From Nomia melanderi (taxonomy: Eukaryota > Arthropoda > Insecta > Hymenoptera > Halictidae), in NCBI RefSeq assembly GCF_051020985.1, contig NC_135009.1, forward strand, positions 9,680,606 to 9,744,605: a stretch of DNA of 64,000 nt, written 5' to 3'. The notes beneath the pieces are model-generated. The model saw only the letters and a list, made by a program, of their open reading frames with translations, had not been told where the DNA came from and did no database searches. Shown one piece after another: positions 13,081 to 24,757 of this stretch. How positions within the stretch are numbered: position 1 is the first letter of the stretch; every line of letters starts with the position of its first letter. The translations under genes and the position numbers were made by a program.

Positions 13081-13799
13081 AACCAGCTATGCGCTGACCC
13101 AACGAAACGGCGTAGCTCGTAACGCTGATCGCCAGCACTGACCATGAAAATAGTGATGCGTGCACTAAACGTTCGAGTTCATCGTATTTATATACCGAAT
13201 CGCCTCGCGATTATTGTACTTGCTACTCCAATGTTTAATTTGTGGCTATCGTTAAGTTTACGGTGATCGGACGGTAATCTGTTCGTGAACTTAATTTCAT
13301 TTTATTTAAGCGTAGGTACTTGGTTCAATGGAAAGTTTAATGAAACATTAATATATTTTTCAAACAACGAATATCTCGACATCTGTCAATTAATAATTAG
13401 AACATAAAATACAAGATTAACATCTAGATGAATTGAACATTTAAATTAGTCTTGCGAGGAACTCTGCTGACGTGGTGAAACTGGGAAAAGATAATTCTAC
13501 ATGAGAAAATCAAATTTCCAATAGTACAAATAGTTCCGGTCAATACTATAAGTACACAAAGAAACCGAGATCTATTACAATTTTTATAATCACTTGTTAA
13601 TCAAAAAGAATTAGGAATATAGACAATTGAAATGACTCGGGCCGTCTCACCCGAATTACTCCTCATAACCGAGAATACGAAATTCGATGTGCCGATCGAC
13701 GCGACGCTCGTCGACTTATGACACAACATGGCAGTGCTTGCCGTAGGAAAAGTAAGGTAAGGCCAGTGGTATAATAGAAACTTTCACTGCGGAGGTTCA

Positions 13800-14200
13800 A
13801 CGTACCGAGGCGTCGACTCTCACTGGCCGTTTCTCACTGGTTGGCCCGAGCATGGCCGTCCGGGCATCCGAAAGACACGATTCCTGTTGCCCGCTCGGGG
13901 CTCTCTCGAGGAAGCCTTTTCCCTTCTTCCTCGGCCGCGTGCCGACACGTAAGACGAATTAAGAGGGAATATTTATAACGTTGCCCCATTGTCGCTGCGC
14001 CGCGTTGGCCCGGAGAAATTTCTCGTTGCGCGTGGGTAAGCCGACCCTCTGCCTTCCTTACTTCCTTCCTATCCACCTTTCCTGCCGTCCCAGAGCTCTC
14101 TTTTCCCATCCCCGCGACAGATGGCGAACGCTGAACGGTAACCATTGTCGCGCACTCGCGCTCGTTGAACTCTCTGACTACGAAGTGACCCGGTGAATCG
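13800..14200. other. CpG-rich island, no gene recognised
   Basis: GC-rich segment with opposite-strand open frames only. A GTGGGTAAGC donor-like site lies near 14029-14038. No further evidence. Confidence 0.25.
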
Positions 14201-14737
14201 AAAATGTGGAATCTTGGAAGAAATTGTCTGTCAATCACCGATACACTCGTATCTAGCTGCATATACGTTTGTGCGAAAAACTGTTAAAGAATTGATCGAT
14301 GTACAAATTGTAAATAAGGTTAGAATGCTGTTAATTGCATCGCACGGCGTTTAGTTTGCAAGTATTTCAACGGTGATTTATCAGTTTCACGGTTTGGCGT
14401 TTGGTAATTAAATTAGGCAAATTTTCGGTAGAAAATGGTGTAACTGTTTAAGGATGTAACACGTGTGTACAATCTTTCGCGAGGTAATTCGTATGAAAGA
14501 AGTGTCTATACGCTGAGAAGTTTGTAATTTACAAATTTACATAGTTATCGTTTCTATTTTAAGTAAATTTACTATTGTAAATGTCGCGTGTGTGACAATT
14601 GATCTAAATATAACTAAAATTAGCTGAATACGTTTCGGAGCAAAAATTAGTTCACCAAAACTTTTAGTTAATCGAATATTTCGTTCGGGGAGTAATTATT
14701 CGTTATTCGTGACAGACTGTTCTCTTTATTGGAACAA

Positions 14738-14985
14738 TTCGTGATCCATAATCCGTGATCCACGATCCACGATCCGTATTCTCTAATCTATAGTCTACAG
14801 TCTACGATCTATAGTCCACAGTCTATAAACCAAACTTTATAGTCTGAAATCGACAGTCCCTAATCTCTGGTCCGTGTAGTAAATCAGAGCTAATAGTTCA
14901 TCGTTAATAGTCTATAGTCCGTAATCTGCAGCCTTATAGTCCATAGTCTGCAGTTCATAATTCATAATCTGTGTTGCTGTATATA
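14738..14985 (+). repeat. Short-period degenerate minisatellite (AGTCTATAGTC/GATCCACGATC type)
   Basis: A run of 7-10-bp units such as GTGATCC, ACGATCC, TATAGTC, TACAGTC and CATAGTC repeats with drift across about 250 bp, changing from a GATCC-rich left half to an ATAGTC-rich right half. Confidence 0.75.
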
Positions 14986-17924
14986 ATCTCCGTGCAACTA
15001 GACGCTCACAGTTGCATCATTCCTTTTCTGTTCGCCCGCTTTCGTTCCCTGTGAACGTCGCTCGTACAGCATCTTTTTATGTTATTGTATTTTAATGGAC
15101 CTGTCTCGTATACAAAGAAATAGATAAACAAATAGAATGTTCTTCTCCATCTGTTCCCGCGAACGACCGCGCGCAGCTGCGATAACTCGCGACACACTCG
15201 TGGAACAGGAGTTTCTCATGTTCCTCTTTCTTTCCTCTCCCTCTCCGTTGCCGCGCAAAAAAAGAAAGTTCGGTGAATGTGCCGATCGAAAATCCTCCAT
15301 TTTTTTCCTCCGCGACCGTCGAAAGGGAAGTCTCGAGCGTGAACAAAAAGTTGAATCGTAAAACAGAAATTTTCGACCGGCGTTCAGGAAGTGTATGGTA
15401 ATTGGAACGAGTCACGAGCGACTCGGCCGAAACTATCGTTGCGTTTCAATTTGATATTTTTCATCGGGATTTTATTAGTCCAGAGAATACCGGGAGACAT
15501 TAATTTGTTTCCTTAGAACGCATTTCAATTGTTTTTTACAAGGAACTTCGTGGATAAAAACTTTAAAATAAATATTTCAGCATGTTAATAATGATTGTTA
15601 TTAATTAATACTAATTTAATGAAATATAACCTTAAAATAAGAAAAACCAGATAATATTTATTATACCTATTACTGTCATAAGATAACGATCTAGAGTTAA
15701 CTCTCGCAGTTAATGATAACGACACCAGATATTGAAAAATGAATCACGATTACTATTAACGAATAGTGTGTTATCGTAGAAATAAATATTAAATTTATGA
15801 AAAATGACGGTTCACGCGGTAGAGAATTTAAATTTTTGAATTAATGAAATGCCTAAAAAGAAACAGAATTTTACATTCGGTGTTGTTTCTTCTGCTAGCT
15901 TCAGGCAATTTTCTTACTGAGCCATGAATGCACGCGGTCTATTCATTAATAACTCTATCTAATAATGGTATATGACTAACTGATTCGTCGAAAGTATGAT
16001 ACTGAAAAATTCCGCGACTAATTCGCGACCATTTTTATAAGCAGAATACGAACGATAGATTTCGAGGAAACATGAATTAATCTATGAATCGATTCATTCA
16101 TTGGTTTGACGTATTCCCAGTGTGACGTCACAGAGTTATTATAAATGCGCCCCGGAACGTCATCGACGTTATAATTGATGAATTATATAATTGATTTCTC
16201 CGGGAGATACAAGGATATATTCAGTACAATAAACCAAGAAAAAATGGTATAGAAGATAATCTTTTCACAAACTATTAAACATGTTTCCATATGTGTAAAC
16301 ATTTTCTCCAAACATAACCTGTATACACAACGAACAAATTTACGCGATGACCTAATAGACAAAATATTTGTTCATTATGGAGAAATTCAGATCTGAAGAA
16401 AATAAAAAATTATTCGTATAGAGCATCTAAATTGTGTATAGTTGTATAGAAATAGAGGAGACAATAAGTAGAAGAACAAATAATCTAATATTTCTCATTT
16501 GTTTTAACTCGTTATAGTTATTTATATGGTGTTTAAATCATATATTCTATAGTTACTCATTCAGTGGTACTAAATAAGACAATAGGTCGCATAATAAAAA
16601 TGATTCAGTATTTTTCATCTATTTTCCATCTGACTAGTTTCCATTGTGCAAAAAGCTACCTGACAGTTCCAGGGCACAACGACTGTTTCGGTTAATTAAC
16701 ATTCACCACCATACGAGCCATTCGTCGTTTCCGCTGATAAGCCAATTCGAAGGTGGAGTCGTGAAAAATGGAACTGTCACACATCCGCGAAGACTTGCTC
16801 AGATAAGCGATAACTCGGTTTTTCAAGTAACGGTACCGCGCGATGAGATAACGTGTGCGAAGCTCGCTCGACGTCTTACACGTGTGGGACACCATGAGTC
16901 GTTCGCCACGTTCAATATTGGGTCATCCCATAAATAATGCCTTCTTCATACTTGTTTCACATTAAAAAACTACGATAAACGAAACCTTTCTTAATCTGAA
17001 ACAAGAATACATTTTAAATTAAAAAAGTCTTGTTCATTTGAAATTTACAAAAATAAAAGGATTATAAGAAGAACGCGTTATTTATGGATTGATCCAATAC
17101 GTGCCGAGTTAATCTTCCCAAGTGGAAACGTTAAAGATTCGGCGTCTTAAACGAATGTACGATCCTTAATTACGTTACGAGAAAGGAGAATTATAAATCC
17201 TTATTATTTTCTTGATTATTATGGAATATTTTATCACAGATGTAGTTGAGAAAGATATATTTCTTCAGCTGTTTCGAGACAGCATCGAAGGAACGTCAAC
17301 GCCTCTGAGACCAGCAGAAACTATAAAGGAACAATTACAATGGAGGAACCAATAATTTGTAGACCGTGTCGGGTCCCACCGCAAATTAATCTCCGTTAAT
17401 TCACTTTCCCCGTGGTTTATAATTTTGACGCTCGCGGTCGGTCTACATCTTTCCCCATCCTTTCGTTTTGCTCGCCGGCGCCCTTAATCTTGCGGATAGC
17501 CTTAAAATTATACCATGAAATTTCCTGGTCGCTCGCGGGGCCATTACCATTGTCAAGAATTCGTTTCCCCTAACGCGGCACGCGGGGTATCGAGTCGCAG
17601 ACCGCGGTTTCTCGGGGCAGGAACTAGTACAGTAGTACCTCGATTATCCGAACTAATCCATTCCTGCAGCATTTACTTTCTGCTCGTTATGGACACGACG
17701 CGTTGAGCAATTATTGGGTTGATGCAACGATTCCGACGTGGTTTACAGCAAGTAAACATATTTTACATAACTTTGCATAATACATAAAACATAAGAAAAA
17801 TTAAAACTTGCATTACTTTCAACCTGCGACCCTACGAAGTGTAACCCACAATCAAAATGCTCAAAATTACAAAAGATGAATAGCGAAAACGATGACTTCG
17901 ATCCTTGACTCCCGGGGACCGTTT
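14986..17924. other. AT-rich non-coding stretch
   Basis: Nothing beyond short open frames and a modestly GC-richer patch near 15010-15330 and 17400-17640. No exon or mobile element recognised. Confidence 0.4.
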
Positions 17925-18049
17925 TTAACCCCTCGTTCTATAATTTCTTTCGCAGCTGTGCTTGATAAAACCACGTTATCGTTAATAATTTAATAAAAAG
18001 TTCTCGGTTTAAAAGTCCCATCACGAGTCTGGATATTACACGAAAAACG
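17925..18049 (+). mobile_element. MITE-like element, family F, internally deleted copy
   Basis: Starts TTAACCCCTCGTTCTATAAT. It shares CTGTGCTTGA.AAAA.CAC and GTTAATAATTTA with the element ending at 53126, and a terminal CATCACGAGTCTG segment with both other family-F copies. Its right end is degenerate. Confidence 0.5.
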
Positions 18050-18257
18050 GTCTAGAATAAGTTATCCTCTTGAAATGAATTCAGAGATTTTGATTCGCTA
18101 ATTTTGTTTACTGATCACTTTGTATAGGGTGATACATTTCAAAATAATCTGTTACGTATAGTGCAACAAGATTATCGATGCGTATAAGTGGTCATTGGCA
18201 ATTTTGAAACAAAAACCTATCAGCGTGCGTGGTAGATGCGTCTTTCAGCGGAAGAGG

Positions 18258-18503
18258 TTAACACTTCGACTGCCATGGCGGTCACCGTCACCGATGACCG
18301 GAGCTTTCAAATTACAAGAAAATAATTATGACCTGGAAGATAATTGATTTCGAATACAAATTTTCCGTAACGTAAGTAACTAGATAATAGGGTAATATAA
18401 GAATTTTCATATCAAAGAATTAACAAGTCTTGTTTTGTGTCTTTGCTATAGAAAGAACAAGTGATATATAAAATGATGTTTTTCGTGACAGTCGACGTGT
18501 TAA
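18258..18503 (+). mobile_element. TTAA-flanked MITE, family B copy 1
   Basis: 246 bp between TTAA at 18258-18261 and 18500-18503, with imperfect inverted ends (TTAACACTTCGACTGCC; GGCAGT-like GACAGTCGACGTGTTAA). Homologous along its length to 23645-23869 and, inverted, to about 22785-23009. A one-sided palindrome, CGGTCA...TGACCG, lies at 18279-18300. There is no coding capacity, so it is non-autonomous. TTAA flanks suggest piggyBac-type mobilisation (inference). Confidence 0.75.
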
Positions 18504-19177
18504 GGAATAATGACGGGTATGGCGTGTACCCGGGTAATTTTTGTTTACCCGAGTATCTCACGGGTAACCCGGGTATCTGGTAAGTAACAGCTCTACTCGG
18601 AACGGGAGCTCGCCGGCCGCCGAGAATAGAAAAAGGAGGAAGGCCGGGAGAAACAGAGAGCCTAGACCCGGACGCGCGGGTGGGGAGGGAAGTAGACCTA
18701 GGATGTCATGGCGTGGGAGAGTCACTTTCACCGTCGCCCCGGCCCCTATAGCGGTAAAATCTACATGGCACAGAAAATTACGCGTTCTGTTCGAATCGAT
18801 TCGCGATGATGGTACCGGCCTGACGGAAATACCGCGCTGGATATTCGCGGGAACCTCTAATGGCGGCCACGCGATGATTTAGCAATCCAGGCGGACGTAA
18901 TTGAATTCAGATATTCATACAGGTGCGTAGAATCCTATTAGATCGACGATAGAATTAGAATTTAGATTTCACCGGGGAAGGTGCACTACGGTTCGTAGGT
19001 CACTGGTTCATATTTAGATCTGATTAAACGAAACTGTAAATCGTGACGCAGCTGTGGGCGTACGAAAGAATCCCGTGACAAAAGATTTTACTTTCGATGC
19101 GATCGGTTGGAAGATGCATTCCTTTAGAATTGTTTTATCGATGAAATAATGAATAAACGCGCGAGATGAAACGAAGA

Positions 19178-19424
19178 TTAACACGTTGAATGCCGTCCGA
19201 TTTGATAGTACAAAATATACAAAATGGAGGAAATATAATATTAAATCATCCGATTGAATTGCATTGTTGTTACTGCACGTTCATCTAGCTGAATGTCACC
19301 GAATTAGGTAGCATTATTTATAATATAGAAATCTTTTCAAGTAATCATAGTATAATTGAGTGAACTATAGTAATTCGATTTGGGTGGGGGCCACCGGTGA
19401 CCCCTATGACATTCAACGTATTAA
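19178..19424 (+). mobile_element. TTAA-flanked MITE, family A copy 1
   Basis: 247 bp, with TTAA at both ends and inverted ends TTAACACGTTGAATGCC and GACATTCAACGTATTAA. Homologous to copies at 22543-22785 (inverted), 23866-24080 (truncated) and 24518-24756 (inverted). The palindrome GGGGCCACCGGTGACCCC at 19387-19404 lies just inside the right end. No ORF of note. Confidence 0.85.
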
Positions 19425-19465
19425 GATTCAAGATTTTCTAATTTTTGTTGTAGCATGGACCGTTA

Positions 19466-19699
19466 TTAAGGCGTTCGCTGCGTCACAGATTTGTGACGGC
19501 CGTAATCCTATATTTTACATAATGAAAGTGAAACTAATCCTATAGATATTTATTTTAGAAATTATAAACTACGACATTACATTTAGGAACAGGATGACTC
19601 AGTTTCATTTTTTTAATATTTTGTTTAGATTTATTGGATTGAACGAAATATAATTGAGGAGACAGTCATCGAAATAAGCGCTGGTAGCGAACGTGTTGA
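19466..19699 (+). mobile_element. TTAA-type MITE, family C copy 1
   Basis: The left end TTAAGGCGTTCGCTGCG contains the hairpin GTCACAGATTTGTGAC at 19482-19497. The right end GGTAGCGAACGTGTTGA is an inverted match with decayed TTAA. The interior matches 24081-24310 in reverse orientation. Non-coding. Confidence 0.7.
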
Positions 19700-20419
19700 G
19701 TAAGATGATTTTTGTAATTTTGTGAATGGCTGGCAAGTTTGAATTGTGTATGAATGAGCTGTAGTTCTATTGAAACCGTAGGTATACTTGTTGATCGATG
19801 AAATCAATTTTACGCTGGTATTAGTAGAGAATAATGTTTAATAATTCTTCATTATTCCATGAATAGTAATAGTGTTAATGATAGAAATGCAGTTAACGGT
19901 ACTGGAAAACTGACTTTGTTGCTCTAATTCAGTGTTCCACGCGTCGCATCATTAAATCTTGAATCAATTATTAATGATCCTCAATTACCACTGAATGAAT
20001 TGCGTAACCAGTTTCCTGTTGAGATAATTCTGATGCCAGTCGAACCTCTGAAAGTGCGTTCAAAGAATAACCAGCGATGTTTGTCCATCGCGGAAAAGAA
20101 TGAAATTATTCGCGCGATTGAAAATTTCGCAGTAACCGGCTATCGTGGGTAACGGCTGCTCATAGAACATTCTACTTTCTTGTTATATAAAATTAAGTCT
20201 CTAACCTTTCGTTTTCTTACGTAATCAGTCTATACTCGCGGAACTAAACGCTGAAAACATCAACGTGTTATTTGTGTTTGTTGACATTACCTGCGAGGAA
20301 ATATTCTTTCGACAAGTGAAACATTATGGGCATAAATTACTCACTGTCCAAGTGTGCACTGTTCCGTAAATAATTGATATCAGTACCTCGTAGAATCACG
20401 GCAGCATTGTAAAAATATG

Positions 20420-20673
20420 TTAACCCTTTGCACTCGACAATATTTTTCATTGCAAACATTCATTATTTTCTGATAAAGTATTAACAATATTATTTGCAAC
20501 TTACGTGAAGAAACATTTTAAAAAAAATTAGAAATTATGGCAGAGAGTTGTTTTATTTCTGTTTCGTGTGTTAATACGTTATTCGACATTTTACATTGAA
20601 TGTTTCACTGTATAATTTTTTTGCGTTCAATCGAATGGCGACTGAGGGTCGCCTCTCGAGTGCAAAGGGTTAA
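20420..20673 (+). mobile_element. piggyBac-type MITE, family P (TTAACCCTTTGCACTCGA ends)
   Basis: 254 bp with TTAA at 20420-20423 and 20670-20673 and perfect 18-bp inverted ends including TTAA. A perfect hairpin, GGCGAC-TGAGG-GTCGCC, lies at 20637-20653 inside the right end only. CCC/GGG next to TTAA is the hallmark of piggyBac-family ends. No transposase is encoded. A decayed end of the same type occurs near 37360 (TCTCGAGTGCAAAGAGCTAA). Confidence 0.88.
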
Positions 20674-22542
20674 TACAACGCGAGTGTTGTGGAATCTCAT
20701 AGAATTCTACGTTTATTATATTTTATTAGATTAAGTGTGGTACAAATGAATACCGAATGTAACCGGAACTGAAAAATGTATTTTCTCTGCGGAAAGATGT
20801 GTAGGTAAATCCCATTACGAATTTTGAGCGATACCATTTAGATACACGGAAACACATTTCCGGCATTGAATTTCAATTTCAACTGAACGAGACACAATGA
20901 ATACTTAAACACCTGGAAAATATTTATTGCATCGCCTGCGACACTATTTTCTTAGGAATTTAATTATGTAAGGCATTAATGTACAATTTGAATCGACTGA
21001 ATTTAACGTTGTCCAGTTTCATTGGGAAAAGTAGTTTAATTACTTTTCTTCGAGTGGTTCAGTATATTCAATAAATTCCACGGTCAAATTTACATGTTCC
21101 CATTTCTTCTTAGTATCTAGTAATAATTTCGTCACGCTTAATTATCCAAATGACATTACCCAACTTCACCAAAGCGAATGATTAAATTGTAGATTACGTT
21201 GCAAAATGATCGGCCCAGTTCTTCGTGACAATTAAAATGGAACTCGGAATACTTAATTAGCAAGAACGTAACAACATCATAAACTCATCATTTCCATAGC
21301 CATCGATAACGAACGTTCATTACCTAGCTTTTCGTGATTATTTATTCAAAGTCCAATAGAATCCTTAAATGAGTATACAAAATTTCTTCATCTTAATAAA
21401 CAATTTCCAAAAATAGTTAAACACCCAATAAAAACATCCATAAACATCCACATTGTCCATCACCAGAACGAAATGTAATCTGATCACATTTCAAGCTACT
21501 TTATGTTATCACTAATTGAAACACACCGTAATCAAGCTCAATTTCAATTGCAAACTAGCGTCAGTTAAAGATTATAAAAGGTAATGCGTTGTCGAATCAA
21601 CTGTTACCTTTAAATCGTTATTGGTAACGTATAATTGACGCTCAAACCATCAATTCACAGCGTTCCGAAAGTATTCTCAGTCTTATCATTCTCACCAATA
21701 AAAAACATTCTGCGATCACCCAGTTTCCTATAATTATGATTTATTCGAAACCCAATCAAATTTTTCATAAACTACATAATTTCCTTTACATGCTGTTAAT
21801 CATTCTTGAAAAGTACAACGTCCAACAGAAACATTTCCGCGAACCAACTGACGCTCGGACCATCAAGATTCCAGCATGTCTGAAATATTCAGAGTCTGGA
21901 TTGCCGCGAATCGGTGGAAAAGTCGCTTCGAGCGGAAGCGCCTCTTTAATGAAGCAAATAACACGGGCTAGGTGTATATAAAGAGGGGGGAGAGGAACGA
22001 GGGTGAATCGCAAGCCTCGAAAAAGCTTGGCCAAGATAGCGGGGTTTGCTTTTGAGCCGGGACGCGCACGATATGCACCAGTGATGCACAACCCGCGGCT
22101 CGTTTCAACATTTTTCATAAATCGGCTAATTGTAACCCAACGACGTTAAAGATATCGATCAGTATTAATATTTTAATCCGAATTAAATATTGAGAAGCCT
22201 TTATATCTTATTTAAACCAAACAAATCGACGTAAAACATTACGAAAACGTCCCAATTGCACCCAATTGCTCCATCGAACCCGTGTTCCTCCTTTCCATTT
22301 TCTTATAAATCCCCAATTACTAAGCAACGAATTTCCATGACTTCGGACGAACCTAGAAACCACGAAATTTCAAAGAATCCACGGAATTCGGCAGAAATAT
22401 GTAAAACACTCAGAGCATAGTGCTGTTTGTTCCACTAGCCCTGGTCTCGCCACCTACGTTCGCATCGCGCATAAATTGAAAAGGACTCAATACCGCGACT
22501 CCTCTCGAGACATGGCTCACAGTGCCTAAAATCCTGCAGGGT

Positions 22543-22786
22543 TTAACACGTTGAATGCCATGGAACTCACCAGTAACCCCCAACAAAATCGAATTAATAT
22601 AGTTCACTCGATTAAACGATGATTATTTGAAAACATTTCTATATTCCAAATAATGCAACCTAATGCGATGACATTCAGCTCAATGAATATGCAATATTAA
22701 TAATACAATTCAATAAAATGATTTAATATTAAATTCTTCCCGTTTCGTGTATTTTGCTCCAAATCGTGCGGCATTCAACGTGTCGA
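22543..22786 (-). mobile_element. MITE, family A copy 2 (inverted)
   Basis: Begins TTAACACGTTGAATGCCA at 22543 and ends GGCATTCAACGTGT near 22783. The interior is the reverse complement of 19178-19424. Its right end abuts the next element directly, forming the palindrome AACGTGTCGACACGTT at the junction. Confidence 0.8.
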
Positions 22787-23009
22787 CACGTTGACTGCCA
22801 CGAAAAACATCATTTTATGTATCACTTATCCTTTCTATAGCAAAGATACAAATTATTAATTCCTCGTTATGAACATTCTTCTGTTACCCCGTTATCTAGT
22901 TATTTACGTTACGGAAAATTTGTATTCGAGATCAATTATCTTCCAAGTCATAATTATTTTCTTGCAATTTGAAAGCTCCGGTCATCGCTGACCGCCGCGG
23001 CAGTGTTAA
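22785..23009 (-). mobile_element. MITE, family B copy 2 (inverted)
   Basis: Runs from ACACGTTGACTGCCACG to GCGGCAGTGTTAA (TTAA 23006-23009) and is the reverse complement of the 18258-18503 element. It carries a perfect inverted GGTCA repeat with 4-bp spacer (22980-22993). It forms the left border of the CpG island 23010-23644. Confidence 0.78.
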
Positions 23010-23644
23010 CCAAAGGCAGCGGCCCTTCGTAAAGGGGTGTATCGGTTGCGAAAGGTTGTGCGTCACTGGTGTACACGGACACGCGTGTGTACACACGGGA
23101 CGACGACTAGCGACGAGCAACGACGACGACGACGACGGGATCCGCGCCGGCGGCCTCTCAAGAAGAGACCGTAGGTTAGTGCATTGGCTGCACTTTCCGT
23201 CTCGGTGTGTGCATGTGCACCGCCGGCCGCGCGCCGCTCGGCCGTATGCATGCATTGGTTACGCAAGAACGGTGGTGTGTGTGAGACTGGTGACCCACAT
23301 ACGGTAGGGAGCAAGGACCCCGGTGCACCGGGTATATACACTCTCGGGCTCTCCCAGTGCCGAGCGGCGAGAGTGCGCGCGAGTCTACCGTTGTCGGATG
23401 AGCCGACCGTGCGCGCGGTTTCGTGTATTGGTGAACGTACCCGCCATCTGGCGTCGCCAGCGGTCACCAACGCACACACTCGCCCACGTGGCCCATGTGG
23501 AGCCGGCTTAAGCCACTTTCACACGCGAAGACACTTGATGCACTTGACTGACAATGGAAGTACGCCGTGATAGACGCGAATACAGGGGACACCCGTGTTC
23601 TCGCGCGGCGGTCGCGTTCCCTAAAATTGATATACGGTTGAACC
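23010..23644 (+). promoter_or_regulatory. CpG-rich island between inverted MITEs, with TATA-like motif
   Basis: About 635 bp of GC/CpG-rich sequence bounded exactly by inverted family-B elements. It includes a (CGA)n-like run near 23115-23137 and GGTATATACA at 23331-23340, with CCCAGTG about 20 bp downstream as a possible initiator. Candidate Hr4 upstream promoter/5'-UTR exon, about 5.6 kb before the start-codon exon. Dense open frames on both strands reflect composition. Promoter function is inference. Confidence 0.3.
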
Positions 23645-23869
23645 TTAACGCGTGGATTGCCACGGTGGTCACCGATGACTGGAAGTTCCAAATGACTTGA
23701 AAACAATTATACCTCCTAAGATAACCGACATTCAATAAAAATGTTCAATAGTGTAAATAAATAGATAATAATGTAACTTAAGAATTGTGGTACCAAGTTT
23801 TTGTATTTACGCTACAAAAGAAAAAATGACACAATACGTTGAAGCTTCTCATGGCAGTGAACGTGTTAA
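23645..23869 (+). mobile_element. MITE, family B copy 3
   Basis: TTAA at 23645-23648 and 23866-23869; left end TTAACGCGTGGATTGCCACG, right end CATGGCAGTGAACGTGTTAA. The interior aligns with 18258-18503. It contains GGTCA-CCGA-TGACT at 23667-23680. The right TTAA is shared with the following family-A element. Confidence 0.78.
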
Positions 23870-24080
23870 CGCGTTGAATGCGGTAAGATTTCATAGAGCA
23901 AAATACACGAAATGGAAAGAATAAGATATTCGATCATTTGATTGAATTGCATTATTATTGCATGTTCATCTAGCTGAATGTCATCGCATTGGGTAGCATT
24001 ATTTAGAATATAGAAATGTTCTCAAATCATCGTTTAATCGAGTGAACTATAGTAATTCGATTTGGTTGGGGGTCACCGGT
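23866..24080 (+). mobile_element. MITE, family A copy 3, right end missing
   Basis: Starts TTAACGCGTTGAATGCGG and follows copy 1 to GGGGGTCACCGGT near 24080, where the sequence switches into a family-C element. The usual CATTCAACGT end is absent. Confidence 0.75.
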
Positions 24081-24310
24081 GTTCGCTACCAACGCTTATT
24101 TCGGTGACGGTCTTCTCAATTATAATATTTTCTTCAATCCGATAAATCTAAACAAAATATTAGAAAAACGAAACTGAGTCATTGAGTTCATAAATATAAT
24201 GTCGTAGTTTATCATTTCTAATAACAATATGTATGGGATTAATTTAGTTTTCATTATGTAAAGTATAAGATTACGGCCGTCAAAAAAATGTGACATACGA
24301 TGACGAATGA
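24081..24310 (-). mobile_element. MITE, family C copy 2 (inverted)
   Basis: Begins GTTCGCTACCAACGCTTATTT and is the reverse complement of 19466-19699, ending around GACGGCCGT...GTGACATACG. The outer TTAA is not preserved, and the left end joins family A inside the CACCGGT palindrome. Confidence 0.7.
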
Positions 24311-24517
24311 GACTCGTGATGAAGACTTCTAGGCGAATTAAACAATCAATATTTGTTCGTTACATACAAATCAGAGCAAACAACTATTTTGCTGTTATCA
24401 ATTTATTATGTTCAAATAAAATTTCCACTTCAAGTAGAATGGAAAATTTTGTTGCATTTCTTCGATAGTGAAATATTACACGAGCCAAGTAGCAAAAGTA
24501 AATAGTACGGCAACGGG

Positions 24518-24757
24518 TTAACACGTTGAATGTCATGGGGATTGTCGGTAGAGGTAATCAAATCGAATTAGTATAGTTCAGTTAAACTATGATTACTTGA
24601 AAAGATTTCTGTATTATGAATAATGGTACCTAACGCAGTGCCATTCAGCTAGATGAACACGCAATAATAATGCAATTCGATCGAATGATTTAATATTATA
24701 TTTTCTCCATTTTGTGTATTTTGCTCTGTGAAATCGTGCGGTGTTCAACGTGTCAAT
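24518..24757 (-). mobile_element. MITE, family A copy 4 (inverted)
   Basis: TTAACACGTTGAATGTCATG at the left end and GTGTTCAACGTGTCAA at the right; the interior is the reverse complement of copy 1. The right TTAA has decayed. Confidence 0.8.

Noticed and set aside
18258..24757. A coding transposase for the MITE cluster
   Set aside because: No open frame over about 110 codons in or between the elements, and none with a recognisable transposase motif.
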